Below are positions 44,636-54,423 of a DNA stretch of 64,000 nucleotides, piece after piece. The stretch lies in NCBI RefSeq assembly GCF_023343835.1, contig NC_064439.1:41843508-41907507 (forward strand). The letters run 5' to 3'. This DNA comes from Lagopus muta (lineage: Eukaryota; Chordata; Aves; Galliformes; Phasianidae). The position numbers and the translations under genes are program-made. The notes under the pieces were generated by a model. That model was not told where the DNA came from and did not search any database. It saw only the letters and a program-made list of their open reading frames with translations. Numbering within the stretch: position 1 is the stretch's first letter; each line of letters starts with the position of its first letter.

Positions 44636-44856
44636 AAGAGGGGTCTGGAGAATTCCCTATACGATGCCAAGCACTGGCATGAGATCGAACTGCAGAACCT
44701 GGGCTCTGTCATTTCCAAGCTGGAGGCAGAGATGGCAGAAATCAAAGCAGAAACTGAGCAGCAGCAGCGGGATCGTGAGAATCTGCTGACCAACAAGCAG
44801 CAGCTAGAGAAAGACATTGCTGCATATCACTGCCTTCTGGATGGAGAGCAAAGCAG
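44636..44856 (+). CDS. BFSP2: BFSP2 exon 6 (221 nt, end of coil 2)
   Basis: Acceptor GGCCTTATAG, donor AG/GTACTT. It encodes [60 protein letters not shown] and [13 protein letters not shown] plus two bases. It holds the rod-end motif corresponding to EIATYRRLLEGEE of keratins. The length equals type I keratin exon 6. Confidence 0.98.
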
Positions 44857-45678
44857 GTACTTTCATCTGAAACACGCATGGGCACTCTGGGAAGAGAATG
44901 TGACTAGAGCAGTTCTCAGGTTTCTTAAAGCTGGGTGGTAGGTGGATAGGTTTGGAGAAGCTGCCAAAGGGGAAGAACACCCCAAATCCAGCCGTGGTGA
45001 AATTCCTGATATGTGGGACAGAACAGCTTTTCAGTAGTCACAAAAGAATGAAGTTTAAAAATACAGCAGAAGGTCCATCAGCCCCACTTCCCTAAAGGCA
45101 AAATCTGAAATTAAACAGCAGCTGCACCACCTGGGAGCTATGCCTCTGGCTGCAAACCATCCATGCTGTTGTTTCTGTTTCTTGCCTTGGGTACGTTACA
45201 CCTTCCCTCCTCTTCCAGTTATACAGTCAAAACATTAAAGCTGTCTTCCTGGGAAAGTTCCCTTTCTAATCACGTAAGTTGCTTCTGAAGTCTCAGAACA
45301 GAATTTGGCCTGTTCAGTGACCCTTTTTGAAGAAACGTATTTCAGATTTCTAACAGTCATCCTCAGGGAACGGCCTGTAAACTCTTTTACAGCACTGGAC
45401 TGCTTGTCTGGTTGTTTTTTGTTATCTGTGTGTGTGTGAGTGTGTGCTTTAAGATCCTTATTCACTGTTAGTCATGGAACTTCTGAGGATCTGAATCCCA
45501 GATTTTGACTTGCTCTTCTGCTCACCTCAGGGAGAAGTTTTTACTCATCCTGAAAAAGTGTATCAGATTTGTTTTCTGCTGCACAGTCAGGTCCTGAGAT
45601 TTCACCAGCTGAACTGAACATTTAGTTCAATAACTGTCTTATTTGTAGTAATGATGAATCATATTTTTTAACTTTCAG
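44857..45678 (+). other. BFSP2: BFSP2 intron 6
   Basis: 822 bases. A short TG-rich run lies at 45427-45446. No other feature was recognised. Confidence 0.8.
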
Positions 45679-45682
45679 TTGA
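45679..45682 (+). CDS. BFSP2: BFSP2 exon 7: one base plus stop codon
   Basis: The acceptor TTTTTTAACTTTCAG at 45678 is the strongest in the region. The first base T completes a serine codon (AG/T) and the next three are TGA. The protein therefore ends right after the rod, as human phakinin does. A second, weaker acceptor (TTCTATAG at 45704) would instead add RSLPLKAKEDVTAKYVLGS and stop at 45763-45765. Confidence 0.7.
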
Positions 45683-45902
45683 TCATGAAACTCCCATTCT
45701 ATAGAAGATCACTGCCACTCAAAGCAAAAGAAGATGTCACTGCTAAGTATGTTCTTGGAAGCTAAATGCCCATCAAAGCAGCCTGCTTTATTCAGTTTGA
45801 TTCAACAATCAAAGTAGGTTGTAGCTTGAACAACTTTATTAGACCCTCTTCATGTAATTGCTTTGCTTACAGATTTCAATTTACTCATGTTGTTAAAATT
45901 AT

Positions 45903-45914
45903 AATAAAAATAAA
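45903..45914 (+). promoter_or_regulatory. BFSP2: Polyadenylation signals for BFSP2 (two overlapping-region AATAAA)
   Basis: AATAAA at 45903-45908 and again at 45909-45914, about 225 bases after the stop codon, followed by a T-rich run. These give a short 3' UTR. Confidence 0.65.
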
Positions 45915-45930
45915 GAATATCAGAGTTTTT

Positions 45931-48720
45931 TTTGTTTCACTTTTTCTTTCAGTATTTTTTGTGATAGCTGAGGGGGACTACGTTAGCAGCATAGTGCTGC
46001 TACTTCCCACCAGGTCTGTTTCTTGGTTTTAGTACAAATGCATTAAGACTGGACTACTCCTGCACTATGCAACCAGCCCAAATGGCAAGTACTCTTGTGT
46101 TACAAGACCAGCAGCTCATTAGAGTGAAATGTAGTTAAAATGAAGCCCAAGCAATTCAACTGTTGCATCAACTTGATGCAATTAATTCTGCAATGCATAA
46201 GCTAGTAAGAGCACTAATGCAAGCATCCAAACAGTACTTAGCAAATATGCTTTGACTCTAAACTAAACTTTTGGAAAAGCTGAAGGTTAAGGAGAGCAAC
46301 AGCATCTCTGTTTGCAGTCTGGGTCACATCCTTTTATTGTCCGCTCTGTTGGATCAGGATTTCACAACACAGATACTTACAAAAAGAGATAAGACGGTTT
46401 ATTAAGCGGACTCAAAGACTACTTAGAAATGGCATATATTAGAGAACACTGCATATAGCAGCTGTGACAGGCTGAAGATATTTCAATTTTTAGTTGAAAC
46501 ATTAGCTAACAAAACTATTTCATTTTTAATGACAGTTAAGATTCAAATCCACTGCAAATCCACTACACTTGATCCATCAGTGAATAAGAGGAATCAGCAC
46601 ACAACTGTCAAACCTTTCCATGCACATTTCCCCACACGTGGAAAGTCCTTCCTGGTGCAATTATTTGACAGACAATTTCTTGACTAATCTCTGGAAACAA
46701 AAAGCCCTGTGAGCATGCACTGCCTGGAAGATTTTTCTAAGACGTTAAGAGATTAACCAGCAACCCAAAAGAACGAGATGATGGCAAACCCCTTTTTTCT
46801 CTTACAGAATGCATGCTGCTCAGAGCAGTGATAAAACCTTCTTCCACATCTGTGCAGAATTTATCAAGTTGAGAATCCATCAGGAGTAGTGGTGATGACA
46901 GATAATAGCCATAAAGAGCTGTACATGAGATGCAATGACACAGATCCTTGGATTGTTGTTAAGCAGATTTGCTGTGGCAGAGACTGAACCAGGACCCTTT
47001 TGCAAGCTGCTCTGCCCAGCAGCTGCACTTTCCTAAGAGCACCTTCTCCAATTCCCTTCGGCAGGCATCTGCCTAAGAGTTACCAAGTTAATGTTCTGCA
47101 TTATCTTGTGATCCGCAAATGTCAAAGCAGTCTGAGGTACTCCCACCTTCATTTCACAGGATGGAGATAATTTGGTACAGATAAGTCAGGATAAGGCAAA
47201 ACACAAAATGACTGGAAGTGGAAGTTTGTTTCTAACTCTTCCCCAAGTTTTGCATCGTCACCCACAACACTCTTTGCTTTCCCTTTCTGCAGCTTCTCCA
47301 CATGCATAGTGATTACTGCTGCATTTCTACAACATGCAGTACTGCTTCATTCCCTGGTATATGTAAAATGCATCAAGATGCACAGGGAACAGTGTCCTGG
47401 CAAGAAACATCATAACCACAGGACAGAGTGAAGGTGTGCAGGCATGGCAGTACGCCATGGCAAGCACACTGCGCCACACACTAACATGGGGGAGAAAAGA
47501 GACAAAGTCCTCCCTGCAAATCTGAACCTAAGCAGAGGCACACAGAACACTGCATCTTACCAAGGGTTGGTTGCACAGGTCAATGATATGTCATGCAGTA
47601 GGAACCTGTCAGCTGATGTCATGCTGTCATGCTCCCGTCACGGCTGCGAGGCATTCTGGATAAAGTCCTTGCATTGCAAATGTTACTTCTGCTAGTCTGT
47701 GCCTGCAAGCCATTCTTCAGCCAAATGTCCTCTACTCAAGGACTGAAGATCACCGAATTTCAGAGGAAAAGAACATCAATAATGACCTTTTTTTTTTTTT
47801 TTAAATGACTCTAATATATTACACCACAACAATCTCAACCATATAAGCTAACGCAACACATTTGCAGCTGACTACAAATTCTGCACATCAGCATGTTTTT
47901 GCAGTTTTGCATAAAGCTAGAGGTGGGAGGAAAATCTAGGCATAGCCACATAACTAATGCTTCCTATAAAGTGCCAACTCAGTCGTGTCTTTAAATCTGG
48001 ATCTAAGCCTTCAGAGGCCTAAAACATTGCTCCTATTTTCCACGGTTTCCACTGAAACTATGTTAAGTCTGTTCGACATTTAACAGCTGAAATTTCTCTT
48101 GGTACTTGGCTCCTGACAGGTATTAAGTTTTTAATCCAGAGTTGGTCATTCCAGCCTTACACTATTTTGTTTGCAAGGGATAAGAGACACAGACACTAAA
48201 AGCAGGAAAAAGGTATCAGATTCACATTCTTCAGCCTGATACTAAGGATTTCCCATAATAATGCAATGAAAACATTTTACCAGCTGCTGAAATACAAAAA
48301 GCGTATCTTAAAATCACCCACAGCACTGTACTTATGGGCCATTATTAGCTTCTCTGCTACAAAAGCTGAGGGATACAACTTATCTGCTTAGTTGCATTTT
48401 ATTATCAGCACTGAGCCTGCAAGTCACGGCACCGTGCAGTGCAGAGATAGGGGAGCTTCCCAGGCAGAAATGCAATGCAAATGCAAGGGAAGGCAAAAGA
48501 GACTCGAAGACTTTCCCACCTACCTGTCCTTAGCAACTTTCTACCAGCTGAGGAGGGCAATGTGAGAGACCAGGTGCTCCTATGGACACAGAGAACGAGA
48601 CTTCACTGTGGAATTTGTTCTCCACTGATGCAATTGTGCCTATGGTAAAACAGAAAGCCTCACTGACCACGCAGCACTCTCAGTGTCACTGGGTGAACAA
48701 CCTTCAGGAGAGCTCCTGCT
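45931..48720. other. Intergenic, BFSP2 to CDV3
   Basis: 2.8 kb with no recognised coding sequence or CR1. It contains a T run at 47789-47802. On the minus strand there is a strong donor-like CAG/GTAGGT at about 48524 and AATAAA-type signals near 46330-46400, so a non-coding transcript divergent from the CDV3 island is possible. Confidence 0.6.
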
Positions 48721-49960
48721 GCACCGCTCAGAGCTGAGCCCCCGCACCGGCACCCGGTGAGGTGCGTCTCCCCGGGGTACGAGCCCCACCTTGGCTAATT
48801 TGCCCCAGGGTTCACGAGGGACGCACTGATATCCCGGCTATCGGAGCGCCGTACGAGCACCGCTCCGCGGGCGCTGAGAGGAATGAGCCGTTATCCCGAG
48901 GCGGGAAGCGGCCAACGTTCGGCGCCGCCCGCGCCCAGCACGCGCCAAGAAGCCCCAACGCGCACGCGCAACCAGAGCCCCACCCATCCCGCCGCCTGAG
49001 CCCAACGGTCCCCGGTGCGCCCGCCCTCGCCCCTTCTCGACCAATCGCCATCCGCGCCGTCACCTCCCCGCACGCCACGCATTCTAGCGTCGCGACGTCA
49101 GCGGCTCGCCCCGGAGGCTTCCGACTGGCCGGCGGGCGCTTCCTCCTCGGCCGTTCGTTGGCCGAGGGGCTTCGGCGCACGCGCAGAAGTCTCCGCCCGC
49201 CCCACGCTCTCCCGCCCGGCGGCGCGTCAGCCGGAAGACGCCGCCCCCTGGCTCTAGCCGCGCCCCCTCCGCTTCGTGCCGTGTCAAGCGGCGGCCACCG
49301 GCGTGGAGTGCGGCAGCCTCCCGCCGCCGCGTAACGGGCGGGCCCGGCCGGCCGCTAAGCGCTTGGGGACGCACCTGTCGGCCCGGCCGCTTCCTGCCTC
49401 CTCCCGCCGCCGTTAGGAGCGGCACCTGGCCCCGCCGCCGCCGCCATGGCGGAGACCGAGGAGAGGAGCCTCGACGACTTCTTCGCCAAGCGGGACAAGA
49501 AGAAACGGAAGGAGAAGAGCGGCCGCGGCGCCGCCGCGGCTTCCACGGCCTCCAGCGCTTCCAGCGCCGCCTCCAACGCCGCCGGAGCGGCCGCTGCGGC
49601 CGGAGGACCCCGCCCGACCGACGGCGGCGGCGGCTCGGGGGCGACCGCCTCGAGCGGCGGCTCCGCCAAAAGCAAGGTGCGGCCCGGGGCGGCGCTGGGG
49701 GAAGGGGCACGGCCGCCTCCGGGCGCGGGGCCGCGGCGCCTTCCTGCCGGCAGGGGGAGCGCCGGGGCGGCGCCGTCTCGGCCACGCGGGGTGCGGGCGG
49801 CTCTGCCCCGCCGCGGCCACGCGGGAGGCACGGGGCTGCGCCTGCTGGGGGCGCGGAGCCCGGCCGGGGGAGCCGCTGCCGGGAGGGCTTGGGATGTGTG
49901 GTGGTGGTGGTGGCGGTGAGAGCGCGAGGTGAGTGCTGGCAGCTGGTGTTTGGGGCCTCG
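48720..49960. promoter_or_regulatory. CDV3: CpG island, CDV3 promoter
   Basis: A sharp rise in G+C and CpG begins at about 48730 and continues to about 49960, covering the presumed transcription start and exon 1. A CCAAT box (49041-49045), a CRE-like GACGTCA (49094-49100) and GC-rich boxes are present; there is no TATA box. This is typical of a broadly expressed gene. Long open frames here on either strand (for example minus 49084-50010) are due to GC richness. Confidence 0.9.
49446..49676 (+). CDS. CDV3: CDV3 exon 1
   Basis: The start codon sits in a perfect Kozak context (GCCGCCATGG). 77 codons: MAETEERSLDDFFAKRDKKK, RKEKSGRG, then an Ala/Ser/Gly-rich run typical of this exon in vertebrates and variable between species. 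Donor AAG/GTGCGG at 49677 is in phase 0. The frame stays open through the donor to 49919, so an intron-retained product is conceivable but unsupported. Confidence 0.97.
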
Positions 49961-51021
49961 CACTGCGTGTCGCTGACGCTGGGGTGCTCGCGGCTTTCTG
50001 GCTGTAGCAAGGGCGACGGAAAACCTTCCTGCTTTTTTCTTGTCGGTGAACGCGGCTCTGGTGGCTTGGGTTGGAAATCAAGTTCCTTAAATGCGAAAGG
50101 TGCATTAATTTGGGAGCTGTGCTGTTTCCATGGAGATGGGGGTATAAGAAGTCTGCGAGCTCGGAGCTGTGGAGTCGCATGTGTGCGGAAGCCTCTGAGT
50201 CCTTAGCAGGCCGTGCGGTGACTCCAAGCCGCTTCTGCTGTCGCTTCGGGGCAGGTCGCAGCCTGTGCTGCAGGTCGGTGGTGTGCAGGGCTCCTCAAAG
50301 GAGCTGTGTCCTTAGCTGCCCGACTGGAAGGACACCGAGCCGTTGGCATGCATGCTGAAAGCGGTGTAACGCAGGAAGTATGTAACTGCTAATTAGGCAG
50401 CGTGTCTCAAACCTGTGACTAAGGAGAACTGCTCATCTGTTCTCGTCTCCTTCAGCCCTACTTTAATAACACCGGGACCTGCTGAAGGACAAAATTGGAT
50501 ACACTTAGGTGGATTCCGCCTTCCTCATGTCCTACTCAGAGGCTAGAAGCGATTCAGGATATTCCTTGTTCTTTGTATCCTGTGAAATATATGATGGAAA
50601 AGTAAATCTAAAGCTTCATAAGCATTCAAGCTGTCATAAAAGCTCAGTAAAAGGGAGAGGTCTTGCCCTGCATTTCACAGCTCTCTATTGCACAGTTCTG
50701 TTCCCTACTTGGTGTTGCTTGCCTTTCTAGTTTTTTGCTAAGCTGATGTGGTTATCTTTCACTTGAATGCCTTTTTTTGCTGGGGCGTTTTGTGACTGTT
50801 GTAGTGAGTTAAAATCAGTTAAAATTAACTCACAGGCACGTTATGAGAATGTGCAGTAAGTTGGGGAGGAAAGAGTGGGATCTTTTTCCTTGTTGGCAGT
50901 GGTGCACAGGTTGGTTTGCCACAGAGCTGCGTATTCGCCTTTAGTTTTCTTTGTATTATCTTGGCTATCATCTCTTCACCCTTCGGTAGAAAGATGGTAA
51001 CAGCTTCTTTCTCTCTTTCAG
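49677..51021 (+). other. CDV3: CDV3 intron 1
   Basis: 1.3 kb. The first 300 bases belong to the CpG island; no other feature was recognised. Confidence 0.85.
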
Positions 51022-51101
51022 GAAGAGGATGACTGGAAAGAGTTTGAACAAAAAGAAGAAATTGATTATAGTGGTCTTAGAGTTCAGTCGATGCAAATAA
51101 G
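51022..51101 (+). CDS. CDV3: CDV3 exon 2
   Basis: Acceptor TTCTCTCTTTCAG, donor AG/GTACTT. It encodes EEDDWKEFEQKEEIDYSGLR and VQSMQI plus two bases. This is the most conserved CDV3 segment. Confidence 0.97.
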
Positions 51102-52166
51102 GTACTTTTTTTTCCCCTTTCTTCCCCATCAGACTTATCCTTGCTGTTTCAAAGAACTGTTTTTTCTCCCCAGAGTGTGCTTAAAGAGAGCTTTGATATG
51201 TTTCTGCTAGTGTAGGTCTGATTGCTGTGGGATAGCTTAGGCTATCTGTCATTTTGATGTTTTGGGCCTCTCTTTTGTTTGAGGCTTAAAGTTTTCTCCA
51301 AGTACTTAAAATTCCACTTATGTAAAGATAACAGAAGGGGAATTTCTCTGAGAGTAATGCCAGGTAATTCCTCCTGAATCACTTGCGTGATGTAAGGATA
51401 TCTGAGTCAGTCTGGAGCAAATTCCTGAATGCTTGCATCTCTGTTTAAAGAGTACAAAAATATAGTTGATAAAACCACGAGTTTGTGATGAGACCCACAG
51501 GACTGCATTTGTGAGCTTCATCCAAGATGCTTTGTTTGCTTTTTCATTAGATTCTTCCTGTAGTCTGATCCAAAGTAAGTCCTCTTCAATCTCTTCTGGT
51601 TAATAAAAAGGTTTCATCAAGTTGGAAAAAGGATTTTAATGACCCCAGTTTTAGGCTGAAAATATCATGTGATCTTTCAAGTACTGATAAGCTTCAGCAT
51701 TGATCTGCTTCATTATCAATTTTTTCCCTCTTTGAAGGCAATTAGTCCTAGGCTGTTTACAGGTTTCTGGTCCACAAGCTCTCCATACCATCAGTCGCAG
51801 AGCAGATAAGCGAAGTGTCTGAATGGACAAGTACCAAGTGGGCTGCTCTGCTGATTGAAAAGCCAGTGCTGTGCTTTTCCAGACAAAGGCCAGCATTCTG
51901 AATGCTTTTGACACTGGTGTATTTTCAGGCACTTTCTGTCAGGGGATTTTGTAATGACTTAATTTGCAGACTGAAGGGTGGACTGGACAAGCAGAAGGAG
52001 GACAAACCCACTGGAGGCTGTTGATTATCCAGCTCAGGAGATGTTTTAGCTGAAAATGAGATACAAAGTACTCAAGGGGGGGGGGGGGAGGGAGGGGAAG
52101 GAGGATGTAGTGACTTCTTGATTAGTAGTATTTAGCATGTAATACATTTCACTTTATCTCTTACAG
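51102..52166 (+). other. CDV3: CDV3 intron 2
   Basis: 1.07 kb. It contains a 13-G run followed by further G-clusters (52076-52104) about 60 bases before the exon 3 acceptor. Confidence 0.9.
52076..52104 (+). repeat. G-rich tract, potential G-quadruplex
   Basis: Thirteen consecutive G, then AGGGAGGGGAAGGAGG. The run satisfies the four-GGG pattern several times over. It lies on the sense strand of CDV3 intron 2. Confidence 0.9.
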
Positions 52167-52303
52167 TGAAAAGGAAGATGATGAAAGTGAAAAAAGAGAA
52201 GAACCTAGTGACAACTGGGAGGAAACCAGTGGTGTTGTAGACAGATCATCTGGTCCTTGGAACAAGTCAGCTCCTGCACCAGCACCTGTTGTTGAAACAA
52301 TTG
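52167..52303 (+). CDS. CDV3: CDV3 exon 3
   Basis: Acceptor TATCTCTTACAG, donor G/GTAAAT. It completes a serine, then encodes EKEDDESEKREEPSDNWEET, SGVVDRSSGPWNKSAPAPAP and VVETI plus one base. The SSGPWNK motif is a family hallmark. Confidence 0.96.
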
Positions 52304-53247
52304 GTAAATGTGACTTGGTTGTTGATTGTACCAGTAAGAATTGAGCTACTGAGAAGGCAGAGTGCAAGGAGTAGTTCCTATTCCTGTGAGGGCTTCTGAG
52401 GAACGGAGTTGATAAAGCTGTCAGATAATTACAGCAAACATGGCAGCTGTCTTTTTTTATTTCAGGCTTCAAAGTGGGGAGGATGGAAAGCATCTCATTT
52501 TTAATTATTTTTAAATTTGTTCCCTTGACTTCATAATTTGCAGAAAATCAGTTGAAAGCATTTCTGTGGGTCAAAAAATATTGCTTTGGTGATAAGTGGG
52601 TGGCCAGCCTGTATCTGATGCTTAGTGTTTCACTTCCTGAGTAGGGCTCAATCATTAATAGCACACTGTTGTTCTTTCAAATCAGACCTAGGGTACATGG
52701 AATATGACATTGCAAAATGAATTATTTTACTGGGAGAAGACTTTAAATTGTTTAATTTCAATTCTTAGTATCGGTGGATGTGTTTGTTTTTGTACCTGTA
52801 GAAGGGGAAAAAAAAATGTGTTATTGTAGGCTTTTACCTTAAATGTAAGCTACTTGAGTGTTCCCTTCAGCATATGGAGAGGTGCTGTAAATGAGATTTG
52901 GCAAGTACATAATTACATGTTTAGATCTCGGGTTTCGAATGCAAGCTGCTAATATATTGCAAACAAACCAAAAAACCCAAATAAAGGTATTCTTAGAGAT
53001 TGAGGCTCTAAACTTTGGGGAGCAAAATGCCAAAGCTGCATTTCAATTCAACTACTGAGTATAGATAAAATTAAAATGCCTTATGTGGAATATTTGCTTC
53101 CCAAGTTTTAAAAAATGTAGTGATGTGCTTGTAAGGTTCTTCTTTCTGTGTATGTGTGGTGGTGGGGTTTTGGTAATTTTTCTCTTGTTTTTTTTCCATG
53201 ATGAATGCACACTTACCCTGTTGTCTCCATGTTGTTCCTATAACTAG
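52304..53247 (+). other. CDV3: CDV3 intron 3
   Basis: 944 bases of AT-rich sequence; nothing recognised. Confidence 0.85.
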
Positions 53248-53410
53248 TTACAGAACCCCCAGAGCCAGTTCAGACTGGCGGTGTATACAGGCCGCCCGGT
53301 GCCAGGGAGGGTGGCAGGCCTCGGAGGGCACAGCAAGGACCACCTGAAATCTATAGTGATACACAGTTTCCATCACTGCAGTCTACTGCCAAGCTTGTAG
53401 ACAGTCGAAA
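53248..53410 (+). CDS. CDV3: CDV3 exon 4
   Basis: Acceptor CCTATAACTAG, donor AA/GTAAGT. It encodes VTEPPEPVQTGGVYRPPGAR, EGGRPRRAQQGPPEIYSDTQ and FPSLQSTAKLVDSR plus two bases. GVYRPPGAR and PPEIYSDTQFPSLQSTAK are shared with human CDV3. Confidence 0.97.
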
Positions 53411-54296
53411 GTAAGTACACTGCATTCATTCCTTGAGAGAGAGATTTTTACCTGTGTTTTTATGTTGTTAAAATGATTAAGCCCAAATCTTTCCACAGAG
53501 AAAGAACTGAAAAAAATCAGTCTCTTTGGCAAAGAGATGGGAAAGCTCTTAACTATATTTTCTAACTCTAGGAAGGGCTTGCCTTGTGATAACTTGTATA
53601 GGATGATGCCCAGTAAGAGAGCCAAACAAGATTCCCAGCTACTTAATTGACTTGCTGGGGGATTTTTCCAAGTAGAATGTTTTTGCTCTTGACAGCAACT
53701 GATTTCATTAGATGCCAGCTGCGATGAGGATCTTTGATATCAGTTGTCAGAAAAACAATTAGAATGTCTTGAGCATGCTTCCTTCTCATCAGAGATGTGA
53801 AGGTAACTTAAGTAAGGGAAGATAAATAGCCTGATATTTATTTCATTTGCTTGGTGTTTTGACTTCTTGATGTGATATTGATCAGCACAGCCTTGCTGGA
53901 GCTGTTTCCTTCTGGTTTTGGTGTGACTTTGTCTACTTGGCAAATGAGATGTGCATTAGGGCTTGAGTGGTGCAAATTGGGCAAAGGTGGAAATCTGAGT
54001 ATTCCAGAAAGTGAATGGATTTCTATTTTCAAAACATTATCTTTCATAAAAGTTCTTGAATTTATTTTAGAGAACGTTAATATTGAAATGTATAGTGTAA
54101 CCTGAATTGCAGTTGAAGATAAGCTTGATTCTAGCAAACAGGTTTTACAAGATTTGCTTGGGAATGTTTGTTCTGTTAAAACTCTAGACCTTAGTGTTTT
54201 CTGTTCATAATATAATGTTTTTGTTGGAATGGGGTGGAAATCAACTAAAAATTTACAAGCTAGTGATACTTACTGATTACATTTATTTTCCCATAG
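53411..54296 (+). other. CDV3: CDV3 intron 4
   Basis: 886 bases; nothing recognised. Confidence 0.85.
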
Positions 54297-54423
54297 GGAT
54301 AAAGAAATGGAGAAGAGCTTTGAAGTAGTAAAACACAAAACTAGAGGTAGGGATGAGGTCTCAAAAAACCAGGCACTTAAACTTCAGCTAGACAACCAGT
54401 ATGCTGTGCTTGGGGATCAGTAG
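54297..54423 (+). CDS. CDV3: CDV3 exon 5, C terminus
   Basis: The acceptor is TTATTTTCCCATAG. The exon reads KDKEMEKSFEVVKHKTRGRD, EVSKNQALKLQLDNQYAVLG, DQ and TAG (54421-54423). The KNQALKLQLDNQYAVL block is conserved. The last residues are shorter than my memory of the long human isoform, so this may correspond to one of several known C-terminal variants. Confidence 0.95.

Larger units (their letters stand above)
32123..45930 (+). other. BFSP2: BFSP2 (phakinin / CP49) gene, complete
   Basis: Seven exons encode a 401-aa (or 399-aa) intermediate filament protein of the lens fibre cell beaded filament, which co-assembles with filensin (BFSP1). Exon lengths after the first are 83, 157, 162, 132 or 126, and 221 nt, the pattern of type I keratin genes, which supports both the call and every boundary. 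The protein has a head of about 96 residues with Arg/Ser motifs, a rod starting LNGCLVEYIEKVRALEQ (residue 97), and the rod-end motif [13 protein letters not shown] (about 387-399). There is no tail domain, as in mammalian phakinin. The start codon has A at -3, and an in-frame TGA lies a few codons upstream. The promoter lacks a TATA box. Confidence 0.97.

Noticed and set aside
49084-50010. 308-codon Arg/Pro-rich minus-strand frame in the CpG island
   Set aside because: Stop codons are rare in such GC-rich DNA; the sequence is low-complexity and lies opposite CDV3 exon 1.
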